DNA from: UBA11524 sp051886675
Lineage (GTDB): Bacteria > Bacillota > Clostridia > Christensenellales > Aristaeellaceae
Reading direction: 5' to 3'
NCBI GenBank assembly: GCA_051886675.1
Contig: JBJEYH010000082.1
Location: forward strand, 1 to 30,828
DNA: 30,828 nucleotides
Positions 7,253 to 16,847 of this stretch are shown in pieces. Below the pieces are notes generated by a model. It searched no databases, had not been told where the DNA came from, and saw nothing but the letters and a program-made list of their open reading frames with translations. The number at the start of each line of letters is the position of its first letter. Position 1 is the stretch's first letter. A program made the translations under genes and the position numbers.

Positions 7253-10173
7253 TTAGCGGGTGTAGGTGACCGTCCATGTGCCGGAGCCGGCGAGGGCTTC
7301 CAGGCGGCCGCGGTCGTTGGGGCGGAAGGCGAGCGGGCCTTCGGGAGCCTTCGCGCCCTCCTCCAGGATGATGGAGGCCGTGGTGTTGAAGGGCACCCGG
7401 ACGGTCAGGGTGACGGCATCCTGCTGCAATGCCCAGGCGGTGGACACCGTGCCGTAGACGCTCTCGTAGCTGCCCGAGGCCCAGGCGAGATTGCCGCCGG
7501 GGCAGGGGGCCAGGATCGCGTGCTTGTAGCCGGGGATCGCTTCGTCGATCTCGATGCCCGCCACCACACGGTACAGCCATTCGCCGATGGCCCCGTAGGC
7601 GTAGTGGTTGAAGGAGTTCATGTCCGGGCTCCACATGGTGCCGTCGGGCTTCAGGCCGTCCCAGTGCTCCCAGACNNNNNNNNNNNNNNNNNNNNNNNNN
7701 NNNNNNNNNNNNNNNNNNNNNNNNNNNNNNNNNNNNNNNNNNNNNNNNNNNNNNNNNNNNNNNNNNNNNNNNNNNTGTCCGGGCTCCACATGGTGCCGTC
7801 GGGCTTCAGGCCGTCCCAGTGCTCCCAGACGGTGGTGGCGCCGGCCTTCACCTGGTACAGCCAGGAGGGGAAGTCCTCCTTCAGCAGCAGGGCGTAGGCC
7901 TCGTCCAGCGCGCCGTTCCGGCTCAGCGCGTGGCAGAAGTAGGGCGTCCCCACAAAGCCCGTCACCAGATGGCCGTTTTCCTTGTCCAGCAGACGCTTCA
8001 GCCCTTCCACCGTGCCGGGGATGCCCTCCTCGGGCAGCAGGCCGAAGTACAGCGCGACGATGTGCGCCGTCTGGGTCTGCACCTTCATCACGCCCCGCTC
8101 GTCCAGGAATTCCTCCCGGAAGCGGCGCACCACCCGGTCGTAGAGCGCGGCGTATTCCTCCGCCAGCTCGTCCCGGCCCAGCGCCCGGCAGGCCTTCACA
8201 AACAGCCCCGTGGAGTAGGCGTAGTAGGCGGTGCAGGTCAGGTCGTTGGGGGTCGCGCCCCAGTAGCTGCCTTCCGCCGCGTCCAGGGCCACCCAGTCGC
8301 CGAACTGCAGCTTGTAGTTCCAGATGTCGTTGACGGCATGGTCGCGCATGAAGTCGATCCACCGGCGCATGCTGTCGAACTGGTCAGTCAGGATGCGCTT
8401 GTCGCCGTAGGCCTGGTAGAGCGTCCAGGGGTTGACCACCGCCACGTCCGCCCAGGCGGCGGCGGAGTGCGTGCCCTGGCCCAGCAGCCAGTCCGACACG
8501 CCCCGGTACTGCAGGGTGTTGGGCACCACGTGGGGCACGCCGCCCTCGGGGGTCTGCTCCAGGGCCACGTCCCGCAGCCACTTGCGGAAGAAGGGGTAGG
8601 TGTTGCGCAGGAAGGTGGCCGTCCGGCAGAAGATCTGCGCGTCGCCCGTCCAGCCCATGCGCTCGTCCCGCTGGGGGCAGTCCGTGGGAATGTCCAGGAA
8701 GTTGTCCTTCAGGCTCCACTCAATGTTGTGCTGCAGCTGGTTCACCAGCGGGTGCGAGCAGGCGAAGGCGCCGGTTCTGCGCATGCGGGAATGCACCACG
8801 CAGGCGGTGAAGTCCTCCGCGCGCACCTCCCCGGGCCACTGTTCCAGCTTGGCGTAGCGGAAGCCCTGGAAGGAGAACAGCTCCCTGTACTCCGCCGCGC
8901 CGCCCCGGCAGATGTAGCGCACCTCCGCCCTGGCGGTGCGCAGGTTGGCGAAGTAGGCGTTGCCCTGGGCGTCGAGGGTCTCGAAGCACCGCAGATGCGC
9001 CATGTCCCCCGCCTGGCCGGCGACGCGGAAGCGCACCCAGCCCGTCAGGTTCTGGCCGAAATCCAGCACCGTGTCGCCCTCGGGGGTCACGAGGATCTGC
9101 TTCACCGGCAGCTCCTCGTTCACTCCCGCCCGGCAGCCCGGCTGGGGCGTCAGCACCGACAGGTCGCCGGCCACGGCCCTCGCCGGATGCCAGCGCACGT
9201 CCGTGTGCCGGTAGGATGCCGCCGCGCTGATCTGCGCCGCGATTTCGTCGGGGGTGTAGGGGTTGGCGATCAGGTCCCGGTCAAGGGGCGTTTCCGGCGG
9301 ATAGGCGAAGCCCTCGTCCATCGCGGGGACGAAGCCGGGCATGTCCCACCCGGGCTGCTCCAGCCGCGCGTCGTACAATTCGCCGTCGTAAATCTCGGAG
9401 AACTCAACCGGCGAGTTGCAGCCGATCCACGTATCGTCCGTGGCGAAGACCTGCTCCCGGCCGTCCGCGTAGCGGATGATCAGGTTCATCAGCAGCGCCG
9501 TGCGGTCGCCGTAGAGGTTGCGGTCCAGGGTGAAGCTCATCTTGCCCTTGTACCAGCCCGCGCCCACATGCGCGCCCAGCACGTTGTCCCCCTGGCGCAA
9601 AAGGCCGGTCACGTCGTAGGTCTGGTAGCACAGGTGCTTGTCGTAGGCCGTCCAGCCGGGGGTCATCTCGTCCTGTCCCACCCGCTGGCCGTTGAGCGTC
9701 AGATGGTACAGGCCGTGGGCCGTGGCGCAGATACAGGCCTCCGCCACCTCGCCCTCCACCCGGGTCTCGCCCCGCAGGTACGTGCCCTTGGAGTTGCCGG
9801 CGTCCGCGGAGGTCTCGGCGGTGATGAACGTTCCCTGCCACGCCCGGCCCGCCAGCCCCGTCACGAAGCTCGCTGCAGCGCTCCAGGGGCTTTCCTGGCC
9901 GTGGTTGTCCCGGATGCGCACCCGCGCGAAGTACCGCGCCGCCGCCTCCAGGGGCAGCGCCGGCACGTCCACATGGGCGGATTCCTCCGACGCGACCCAG
10001 CCGCTGTCCCACAGGGGCGCGGCGAAGGCCGCATCCCGGGCCAGCTGCAGCTGATACGCCGTCTGCAGCGCGCCGGGCTGATCGTCCTCCGCCAGCCAGC
10101 CGAACCGGGGCGTTTCCTCCACGCCCACCGGCTCGGTCAGATAGTCCATCAGGATGGTTTTGACATCAAGCAT
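7253..10173 (-). CDS. Alpha-L-rhamnosidase, GH78 (first copy), interrupted by an assembly gap
   Basis: Removing the gap at 7676-7775 and one 55-base overlap copy gives one frame of 922 codons (921 residues), a normal GH78 length. Order seen: N-terminal fibronectin-like domain (1-110), jelly-roll carbohydrate-binding domain with LTLNGQRVG (about 158-166), second beta domain with LDFGQNLTGW (370-379), then the (alpha/alpha)6 catalytic domain. The catalytic acids are in DCPQRDER (498-505) plus Asp511 and Glu784 in VWEHWDG. The protein removes terminal alpha-L-rhamnose. No signal peptide is present, so it acts in the cytoplasm on imported oligosaccharides. ATG 10173 has a GGAGG site; its start lies inside the 3' end of the GH42 gene (25-base overlap). 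Confidence 0.94.
7676..7775. other. Second assembly gap of 100 N flanked by a 55-bp duplicated overlap
   Basis: Exactly 100 N. Bases 7621-7675 equal 7776-7830. The same signature as the gap at 4256; collapsing it restores the frame of the GH78 gene, so no sequence appears to be missing. Confidence 0.95.
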
Positions 10174-12215
10174 GGTTGTCCTCCGTATTGCTTGTCAGAC
10201 GCAACCACCGCCACGCCGAAGGGCGGCAGGGTCAGCGCGTTGTCGGCGTCAAGGCCCGTCAGCAGCTCCCGGCCGCTCTGGCGGAGGGGAACGGTCATGG
10301 GCTCCGCGCTGTGGTTCAGGTAGAAGTCGAAGATGCGGCTGTCGTTCTCCCGGCGGTGATGCTCCGTGTGCTCCGGCATGGGATGCATGTCCATGCCCGC
10401 CATCAGCGGCCGGTAGACGTGCGCCATGCCCTCGCTGCTCAGCCGCGCGCCCACGTAGATCACCTGGCCCAGGCCCTCCCGGCGGCGGGTGACCACCGGC
10501 GTCCCCTCGTAGAAGTCCCCGGTGTAGGTGGCCAGCACCTCCGCGTCCTGCACCTTCAGGATCTCGCAGAAGTCGCGGATTTCCGCGGTGCAGCCGTCCG
10601 CGAAGGCCGCGCCGTTGCGCTCGGTGGGGTAGAGGGTGTCGATTTCCTCGCTGTACAGGCCCACCACGTCCTTCAGGCCGTCCCCCGGGAAGCCCCCCAG
10701 ATAGTTCAGCGTGTCCTTGTCCACGTAGCCGGTCAGGTAGGTCAGCACCAGCGTGCCGCCGCCGCGCACATACTCGGTGAGATGCGCGGCCTCCCCGTCG
10801 TGCAGCAGGTACAGCATGGGCGCGGCCACCAGACGGTAGCCGGACAGATCCGCCATGGGGGAGACCACGTCCGTCTCCGCGCCCAGGGCGGAGAGGATCT
10901 CATGCTGGGTGCGGCAGGTTTCCTCGTAGAGCTTGCGGCTCTGGGCGAGGCCCGCCATGTTGTCGATGGCCCAGCGGTTGCTCCAGTCGAAGAGCACCGC
11001 CGCCTGGGCCTTCACCACGCTGCCCGCCACGGGGGCGAGCTTCCGCAGCGCCTCGCCCACCTGAGCCACCTCCCGGAACACCCGGGTGTCGTCCCGGCCC
11101 AGATGATCCATCACTGCCCCGTGGTACTGCTCGTAGGAGCCCCGGCCCTTGCGCCACTGGAAATACTGCACCGTGTCCGATCCGCAGGCCACCGCCTGCA
11201 GGCTGGCCAGCAGGTGCGCCCCGGGACGTTTCAGCTTGTTGAAGGGATGCCAGTTCACCAGGCTGGGGGTGCTCTCCATGAGCATGAAGGGCTTCTCCGG
11301 CTTCATGCCCCGCATCACCGCGTGGTCGAAGGCCGTGGCGGCGGCGGTCTGGGACAGGGGCTCGGCGTCGGTGTGGTACATGGGGTAGCTGTCCCAGGAG
11401 ATCACGTCCAGCTCCCGGGCCAGGGCGTGGTAATCCAGCCCCTGGTACAGGCGCATGAAGTTGGTGGTGGCGGGGATCTCCGGCGCGATGTCCCGCAGGA
11501 TCTCCCGCTCAAAGCGAATGTAGTCCGCCATGCTCCAGGTGGTGAATTCCTTCCAGGCCAGGTTCAGGCCCATGATGCTGCCCTCGCCGTTTGTGTAGGG
11601 CAGCTCCACCTGGTCAAAGTCCGTGTAGGTGTGGCTCCAGAAGGCCGTCCACCAGGCGTGGTTCAGCTCGCCGATATCGTTGTGGTAACGCTGGCGCAGG
11701 TAGTCCCGGAAGCGGTTCTGGCAAAGGGGGCAGCAGCATTCGCCGCCCAGCTCGTTGGAGATGTGCCACAAGATCACCCCGGGATGATGCCCCACCGCCT
11801 CGCCCAGACGGCGGATGACGATCTCCGCCCTTTGCCGGAAGGCCGGGGAGGTCAGGCAGTGGTTGTGCCGCACGCCGTGATGATTCCGCACCCCCGCCCG
11901 GGAAACCCGCATGCACTCGGGATGCTTCGCGTCCAGCCAGGCCGGGCGCGCGCCGGTGGGCGTGGCCAGGATGGTGCAGATGCCGTTTTCATACAGGCGG
12001 TCCATGATGTCCCGCAGCCAGTCGAAGTGGAACTCGTCCTCCCGGGGCTCGTAGGCCGCCCAGGAGAATACCCCCAGGGTCACGCAGTTCACGCCGGCCT
12101 TCTTCATCAGGCGGATGTCCTCCTGAAGAATGTCCGGCCGGTCCAGCCACTGCTCGGGGTTGTAGTCCCCGCCGTGGAGCAGACCCTGCATGGCGGGAAA
12201 CAGCGCGTTCGTCAT
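10149..12215 (-). CDS. Beta-galactosidase, GH42 (copy A)
   Basis: 688 residues, typical GH42 length. The TIM-barrel domain starts with GGDYNPEQW (15-23). The acid/base is Glu155 in WHISNE (150-155) and the nucleophile Glu314 in MLMEST. Cysteines at 160-162 and 165 match the structural zinc cluster of GH42. A trimerisation domain and small beta domain follow. The family hydrolyses terminal beta-galactosides, often from galactan or arabinogalactan oligosaccharides; some members act on alpha-L-arabinopyranosides. No signal peptide. The GGAGGG site lies within the end of the preceding GH42 gene, 3 bases separate the two, and the 3' end overlaps the following GH78 gene. Confidence 0.94.
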   Translation of the reverse strand: MTNALFPAMQGLLHGGDYNPEQWLDRPDILQEDIRLMKKAGVNCVTLGVFSWAAYEPREDEFHFDWLRDIMDRLYENGICTILATPTGARPAWLDAKHPECMRVSRAGVRNHHGVRHNHCLTSPAFRQRAEIVIRRLGEAVGHHPGVILWHISNELGGECCCPLCQNRFRDYLRQRYHNDIGELNHAWWTAFWSHTYTDFDQVELPYTNGEGSIMGLNLAWKEFTTWSMADYIRFEREILRDIAPEIPATTNFMRLYQGLDYHALARELDVISWDSYPMYHTDAEPLSQTAAATAFDHAVMRGMKPEKPFMLMESTPSLVNWHPFNKLKRPGAHLLASLQAVACGSDTVQYFQWRKGRGSYEQYHGAVMDHLGRDDTRVFREVAQVGEALRKLAPVAGSVVKAQAAVLFDWSNRWAIDNMAGLAQSRKLYEETCRTQHEILSALGAETDVVSPMADLSGYRLVAAPMLYLLHDGEAAHLTEYVRGGGTLVLTYLTGYVDKDTLNYLGGFPGDGLKDVVGLYSEEIDTLYPTERNGAAFADGCTAEIRDFCEILKVQDAEVLATYTGDFYEGTPVVTRRREGLGQVIYVGARLSSEGMAHVYRPLMAGMDMHPMPEHTEHHRRENDSRIFDFYLNHSAEPMTVPLRQSGRELLTGLDADNALTLPPFGVAVVASDKQYGGQPCLMSKPS

Positions 12216-12218
12216 GCT

Positions 12219-14234
12219 TCAGCCCTCCAGGCGCATGACCAGCACGTCACGGGGCGCGATCTCCACCCGGCCGGTCATCGCCTCGCCCGTGGTCAGACGG
12301 GTCAGACGGCTCGCGCCAAAGTCCACCCAGGCCGCCTCCTGATTGTGGTTCAGCACGAAGATCGTGGTGCCCTTGCCGCTGACGCGCCGGGTGACCTCCA
12401 CGTTCTCCGCCGCCTGGAAGGGCGCGGTCAGGCCGAGGTCCTCGCAGATCCGGCCCATGAAGTCGCTGAGGAACGCATCGTCCGGCTCGGTGCCGATGTA
12501 GTACGCCTTGCCCATGCCGAAATGATTCCGGGTGATCACCGGCATCCCGGCGTAGAAGTCGCTCTCGTAGGTGGCCAGGGCCTCCGCGCTGCGGGTGTGC
12601 AGCAGGTCGCACAGGAAGGAGCATTCGTAGCTGTCCGCCATGCCGGGCATCGCGCCGTTCATGAGGATGCGGTTGCGCTCGTCGGGCCGGAGGGCGTCCA
12701 CCTCCTCCACCCAGATGCCCAGCACGTCCCGCAGCTTGCCGGGATATTCGCCGAAGATGCAGCGGTCGTTCTCATCCACCAGGCCGGACATGACCGTGGT
12801 CACCAGCGTGCCGCCCTGCCGCACGAATTCCGTGATCTTTTCGCCCACGCCCTCCTTGGTCATGTACAGCATGGGGGCCACCACCAGGTCGTAGCCCGTC
12901 AGCTCCCGGTCGGAGGGGTTCACAATGTCCACGGGGATGTTGCGGCGGTGGAAGGCGTGGTAGTAGCGGGAGAAGGTCTTGAGGAAGTCCATGTCCTTGC
13001 TGGGGCCGCTGGTCAGCTCGAGGGCCCACCAGCTGTTCCAGTCCATCAGCATGGCCACCCGGGCGGGCGTGCGGCCCTCCAGGAAGGCGTCGCCGATCCT
13101 CTCCAGCTCGTGGCCCAGCTCCTCAGCCTCCCGGAATACCCGGGTGTGCTCGTGCCCCGCGTGGCTGATGATCGCCCCGTGGAACTTCTCCTGCCCGGCG
13201 ATGGACTGCCGCATCTGGAAGAACAGGCAGGTGTCCGCGCCGTGGGCCATGGCCTGATAGCTGAGCATGCGCACCTCGCCGGGGCGCTTGAGCTTGTTGT
13301 AGGGCTGCCAGTTCTGCTGGTTGGGGGACTGCTCCGTCAGCACGAAGGACTGCCCGCCCTTCAGCCCGCGCATGATGTCATGCTTCATGGCCACGAAGTA
13401 GGGCGGATCGTTGGGCCAGGGATAGTTGTCCCAGCCCACCACGTCCAGGCACTTGGTCAGCGTGAACTGATCCAGCTTCTTGATGAAGCCGGACATGTTG
13501 GTCTGCACGGGGATCTCGGGGTTGTACTTTTTCAGCACCCGGTACTCGTTCATGAAGCACTCGGCGGTGGAATCGGTGACGAAGCGCATGTAATCCAGCT
13601 GGATGGCGGGGTTGAAGCGATAGTCGTCGTTGAGCTCGGTGGGGAGGGTGACCTCCTCGAAGCTGGTGACGATCCGCCCCCAGAAGGTGGTGTGCCAGTG
13701 CTCGTTGAGGCCCTGCACCGTGCCGTAGCGCTTGCGCAGCCACAGGCGGAACTTCGCCTGGCAGTTGGGGCAGTAGCAGTAGGTGCCGTACTCGTTGGAC
13801 ACGTGCCACATGGCCAGCGCCGGATGATGGGCATACCTTTTGGCGAACTCCTCGGCGATGGCGGCGGCGCGCTCGCGGTACTTCAGGCTGTTGACGCAGA
13901 AGAACACGCGCATGCCGTGGGTGCGCCTGCGGCCCTGGATATCCACGGGCAGCACCTCGGGGTAGCGGGTGGACAGCCAGGCGGGCTGGGCGGTGGTGGG
14001 GGTGGCCAGGCAGACGTGGATGCCGTTCGCCCAGATCTGGTCGATGATCCTGTCCAGCCAGGCGAAGTCGTACACGCCCTCATCGGGCTCCAGCTTCGCC
14101 CAGGAGAACACCGGCAGCGTCAGCAGGTTGATGCCTGCCTGGCGGAACAAACGCATATCCTCGGCGATGGTCGCCTCGTCCCACTGGTCGGGGTTGTAAT
14201 CGCCGCCATAATAGATCTTTTCTGCTTTCAGCAT
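12219..14234 (-). CDS. Beta-galactosidase, GH42 (copy B)
   Basis: 671 residues. It opens with YYGGDYNPDQW (8-18). The acid/base is Glu148 in WHVSNE (143-148), the nucleophile Glu301 in VLTEQSP, and the zinc cysteines are Cys153, Cys155 and Cys158. Related to but clearly diverged from copy A, so the two probably split substrates by linkage or chain position. Cytoplasmic by lack of a signal peptide. ATG 14234 has an AAAGGAGG site in the 24-base gap after the GH106-like gene, and copy A follows after 3 bases. Confidence 0.94.
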   Translation of the reverse strand: MLKAEKIYYGGDYNPDQWDEATIAEDMRLFRQAGINLLTLPVFSWAKLEPDEGVYDFAWLDRIIDQIWANGIHVCLATPTTAQPAWLSTRYPEVLPVDIQGRRRTHGMRVFFCVNSLKYRERAAAIAEEFAKRYAHHPALAMWHVSNEYGTYCYCPNCQAKFRLWLRKRYGTVQGLNEHWHTTFWGRIVTSFEEVTLPTELNDDYRFNPAIQLDYMRFVTDSTAECFMNEYRVLKKYNPEIPVQTNMSGFIKKLDQFTLTKCLDVVGWDNYPWPNDPPYFVAMKHDIMRGLKGGQSFVLTEQSPNQQNWQPYNKLKRPGEVRMLSYQAMAHGADTCLFFQMRQSIAGQEKFHGAIISHAGHEHTRVFREAEELGHELERIGDAFLEGRTPARVAMLMDWNSWWALELTSGPSKDMDFLKTFSRYYHAFHRRNIPVDIVNPSDRELTGYDLVVAPMLYMTKEGVGEKITEFVRQGGTLVTTVMSGLVDENDRCIFGEYPGKLRDVLGIWVEEVDALRPDERNRILMNGAMPGMADSYECSFLCDLLHTRSAEALATYESDFYAGMPVITRNHFGMGKAYYIGTEPDDAFLSDFMGRICEDLGLTAPFQAAENVEVTRRVSGKGTTIFVLNHNQEAAWVDFGASRLTRLTTGEAMTGRVEIAPRDVLVMRLEG

Positions 14235-14258
14235 GGATAGTCCTCCTTTGTGCTGGGT

Positions 14259-16847
14259 TTATCGCAGGGTCTGGAGCCGCGGTACGCCGCCCAGGCCCGT
14301 GGGGCCAAGCTGCAGATGGGTGGACGCGCCGTCCTTGCGCAGCCACACCAGGGTTGTCGAGAATTCCAGGCGCAGGGTGTTGGGGCCGTCGCGCAGGGCG
14401 CCGGTCACGTCCACCCAGCCGGGGAACTGGGCCAGATAGCCCAGATCCGCGCCGTTGAGGAAGATCTGCGCCGTGTCCCCGCCCCGGGGGATGTACAGCC
14501 GGTACGCCGCGCCTTCCTCCCGGCGGAAGTCGAAGGCCGCGTCGTAGCGGTACCAGCCGGTGAAGCCGGGCTGCTGGCCGCGGCCGTTCATGTTGGGCAG
14601 GGGCTGGCCGGGCTCGATGACCGTCAGCGGGCGGAAGCTGTCGTAGTCCGTCTCCCGGGCGCAGCTGACCTCCCAGCGCAGGTCGAGGGGCGTTTCCGTC
14701 CGGAGGGACCTGGCCGGGGATGCGGCCTCCCGCCCGTCCAGGATGCAGAACACCGCTTCGCCGGGTTCCAGGCGCAGGGGCAGCGCGCCGTCCTCCATCA
14801 GAACGGCCTCCTCCCGGTCGAACCAGGGGTCGTACAGGGTGACGGCATTGTCCTGCCGGTCACGGAAGGCAACGCGGGTATCCACGGCCGTCGTGACGCT
14901 CTCGTTGAAGAGCATGACCGCCTGCCCGTCGGGGTAGCCGACGGTCATCGTCCGCAGATCGGGCCACACGCCCTCGCAGGCCACATGGGGCGGGCAGTCC
15001 GCCGCCACGCGCGCCGCCAGCTCCGCCAGCGAAACCACACAGACGCTCTCGCGCAGCGCATCCGCCGTCTCCTGCGGCAGGGGATGCCCCGCCGTGTCCA
15101 GGCCCGCGATGCCGTCCACCGCGTACACCCGCAGGCCCTGCGCCGCCGCCCGGATGATGCATGCCGCCGTCTCCCGCCGGATGCACGCCGCATACGGCAG
15201 CACCAGGCACGGATAGCCGGCCGTGCCGATGATCAGCTGGCCGTCCCGGACGTCCGCGGCTTCCAGCGCGTCGCAGGGGATCACGTCCGCGTCCAGCTGC
15301 CGCTCCGCCAGCGCCCGCAGGGGCTTCTGGAACAGCATCGTTTCCCCGCCGCTCCATTCGGCCTCCGCGTGGTAGAGCACCGCCGCGTCCGGCATGGGCG
15401 CGCCATCGCCCAGCAGGTGCGCGCCCCGCTGCATGAAGCGCATCAGCTGCCCGAAGGCCTCGAACTGCGGGTTGTTCCCCCGGGCAAAGAAGTGGGGCGG
15501 GCAGTCCCGGTCGGGGTAGGTCATGGAGAAGGCGTGGGGCGTGAACACGTTGATCCCCCGCACCAGCATGTGGCAGGTCAGCCACCGCATGAGCGTCACG
15601 CCCTCGGCCCAGCCGTAGTTGCCGAAGATCTCGCACAGGGCGCGGCCCTTCTTCTTCGGGTCGATGTGCGCGGCGGAGCTGGCCAGCTTCGCCAGGCCGA
15701 AGTGGAAGAATTCCCCGTCCGCGTCCCCGGCGATCCACTGGTGTATCCGCCCCGTGAACCCCGGCACGATCTGATGATGCACCACGTCCACGCCGGCCAT
15801 GTGCTGGCCCTGCATCTCCCGGAAGTAGTGGCCCACGCTGCAGCCCATGCGGGTGTGGGCGTTGTCGTCCTCGATGACGTGGCCGATGTACTCCACGCCG
15901 TGCTCCTCGCACCACTGCCCCACCTGCCGGGTGAAGCACTCGTGCACCAGGCCGGTCACATGATCCATGTAGGCGGAGCGGGTACCGGCGGTCTTGTCCC
16001 CGGCCTCGTACCACAGCCCGGGCAGGCGGAGAAGGAATTCCTCCCCCCAGGCCTTACGCAGCTGCTCCTCCAGCTGACGGCTCCAGGGCAGACGCACGTC
16101 CCGCCTGCCCAGCGTCTGGTCGAAGGGATAGCCCTTCACGTTGCCCAGCTCCGGCTCGTCCGAGAAGAACCCCGCGATCACCCCGCCGAAGTCCGCCGCG
16201 TAATGCTGGTAGTGCTTTTCGTACACCTCGTCCAGCAGCACCCGCACGGAGTCCGCGTCGATGAGGTTCATGTAGTTCTCCCGCCCGCCGAAGCGCCGCG
16301 TGGTGAACAGCACAAACAGCCGGTACGCGCCCTCCGGCAGGTCGAAGTACACAAAGCCGTTCTCCACCTGATCCGTCAGGTCGATCACGCCCTCGCCGCT
16401 GACCGCCAGGGTTTCCGTGTCCGGCTTGGGGACGGCCAGGATGCCCAGCAGCGTTCCGTCCCCCACGAAGTTCTCCACCAGCACCGCGCCGTCCCGGCAG
16501 GGGCCCAGGATGTCCATGTGCCGCTCCGCCAGGTAGATCTTCGCCTTTTCCGGCTGCCGCTCGAACCCTCCGTTGGCGTAGCCCGTGGGGAACTTGCGGT
16601 CATCCAGGATCCACATGCGCATGCCGCGCTTTTTCATTTCGGGCACCAGGAAGTCCAGCGTCTCCCACCACTTCGGGCCGCAGAAGTCCGGGTACGGCCG
16701 GCTCTCCAGGCAGACCTCCCTGACCCCGCAGCGCTCGATGGCGTCCAGCTCCTCCCGGATGGTGATTTCGTCCTCGCCCTTCATCCACAGGAAGGGCAGA
16801 ATCCGCGGGGGCATGCTGCCCTGCCGCAGCGTATCATACTGCTTCAT
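14259..16847 (-). CDS. GH106-like glycoside hydrolase with C-terminal jelly-roll domain, putative rhamnosidase
   Basis: 862 residues. The N-terminal part looks like a TIM-barrel glycosidase (PFLWMKG at 18-24, then repeated acidic beta-strand ends), with candidate catalytic acids in GFFSDEPE (226-233) and GHVIEDDN (322-329). The C-terminal 110 residues form a galactose-binding-like jelly roll with IFLNGADLG, as in rhamnosidases. This layout is closest, from memory, to GH106 alpha-L-rhamnosidases and relatives acting on rhamnogalacturonans, but I cannot align it and another family is possible. No signal peptide. Its ATG overlaps the stop of the propeller gene (ATGA), with a GGAGGGG site 8 bases upstream. 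The two flanking gene types support a role in trimming a rhamnose-rich oligosaccharide. Confidence 0.7.
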   Translation of the reverse strand: MKQYDTLRQGSMPPRILPFLWMKGEDEITIREELDAIERCGVREVCLESRPYPDFCGPKWWETLDFLVPEMKKRGMRMWILDDRKFPTGYANGGFERQPEKAKIYLAERHMDILGPCRDGAVLVENFVGDGTLLGILAVPKPDTETLAVSGEGVIDLTDQVENGFVYFDLPEGAYRLFVLFTTRRFGGRENYMNLIDADSVRVLLDEVYEKHYQHYAADFGGVIAGFFSDEPELGNVKGYPFDQTLGRRDVRLPWSRQLEEQLRKAWGEEFLLRLPGLWYEAGDKTAGTRSAYMDHVTGLVHECFTRQVGQWCEEHGVEYIGHVIEDDNAHTRMGCSVGHYFREMQGQHMAGVDVVHHQIVPGFTGRIHQWIAGDADGEFFHFGLAKLASSAAHIDPKKKGRALCEIFGNYGWAEGVTLMRWLTCHMLVRGINVFTPHAFSMTYPDRDCPPHFFARGNNPQFEAFGQLMRFMQRGAHLLGDGAPMPDAAVLYHAEAEWSGGETMLFQKPLRALAERQLDADVIPCDALEAADVRDGQLIIGTAGYPCLVLPYAACIRRETAACIIRAAAQGLRVYAVDGIAGLDTAGHPLPQETADALRESVCVVSLAELAARVAADCPPHVACEGVWPDLRTMTVGYPDGQAVMLFNESVTTAVDTRVAFRDRQDNAVTLYDPWFDREEAVLMEDGALPLRLEPGEAVFCILDGREAASPARSLRTETPLDLRWEVSCARETDYDSFRPLTVIEPGQPLPNMNGRGQQPGFTGWYRYDAAFDFRREEGAAYRLYIPRGGDTAQIFLNGADLGYLAQFPGWVDVTGALRDGPNTLRLEFSTTLVWLRKDGASTHLQLGPTGLGGVPRLQTLR

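Noticed and set aside
10176..14240. A 1354-codon open frame on the plus strand opposite the GH42 genes
   Set aside because: Composition is dominated by His, Ala, Gly, Val and Gln as expected from the antisense of GC-rich genes; no domain or ribosome binding site. The GH42 genes on the other strand are certain.
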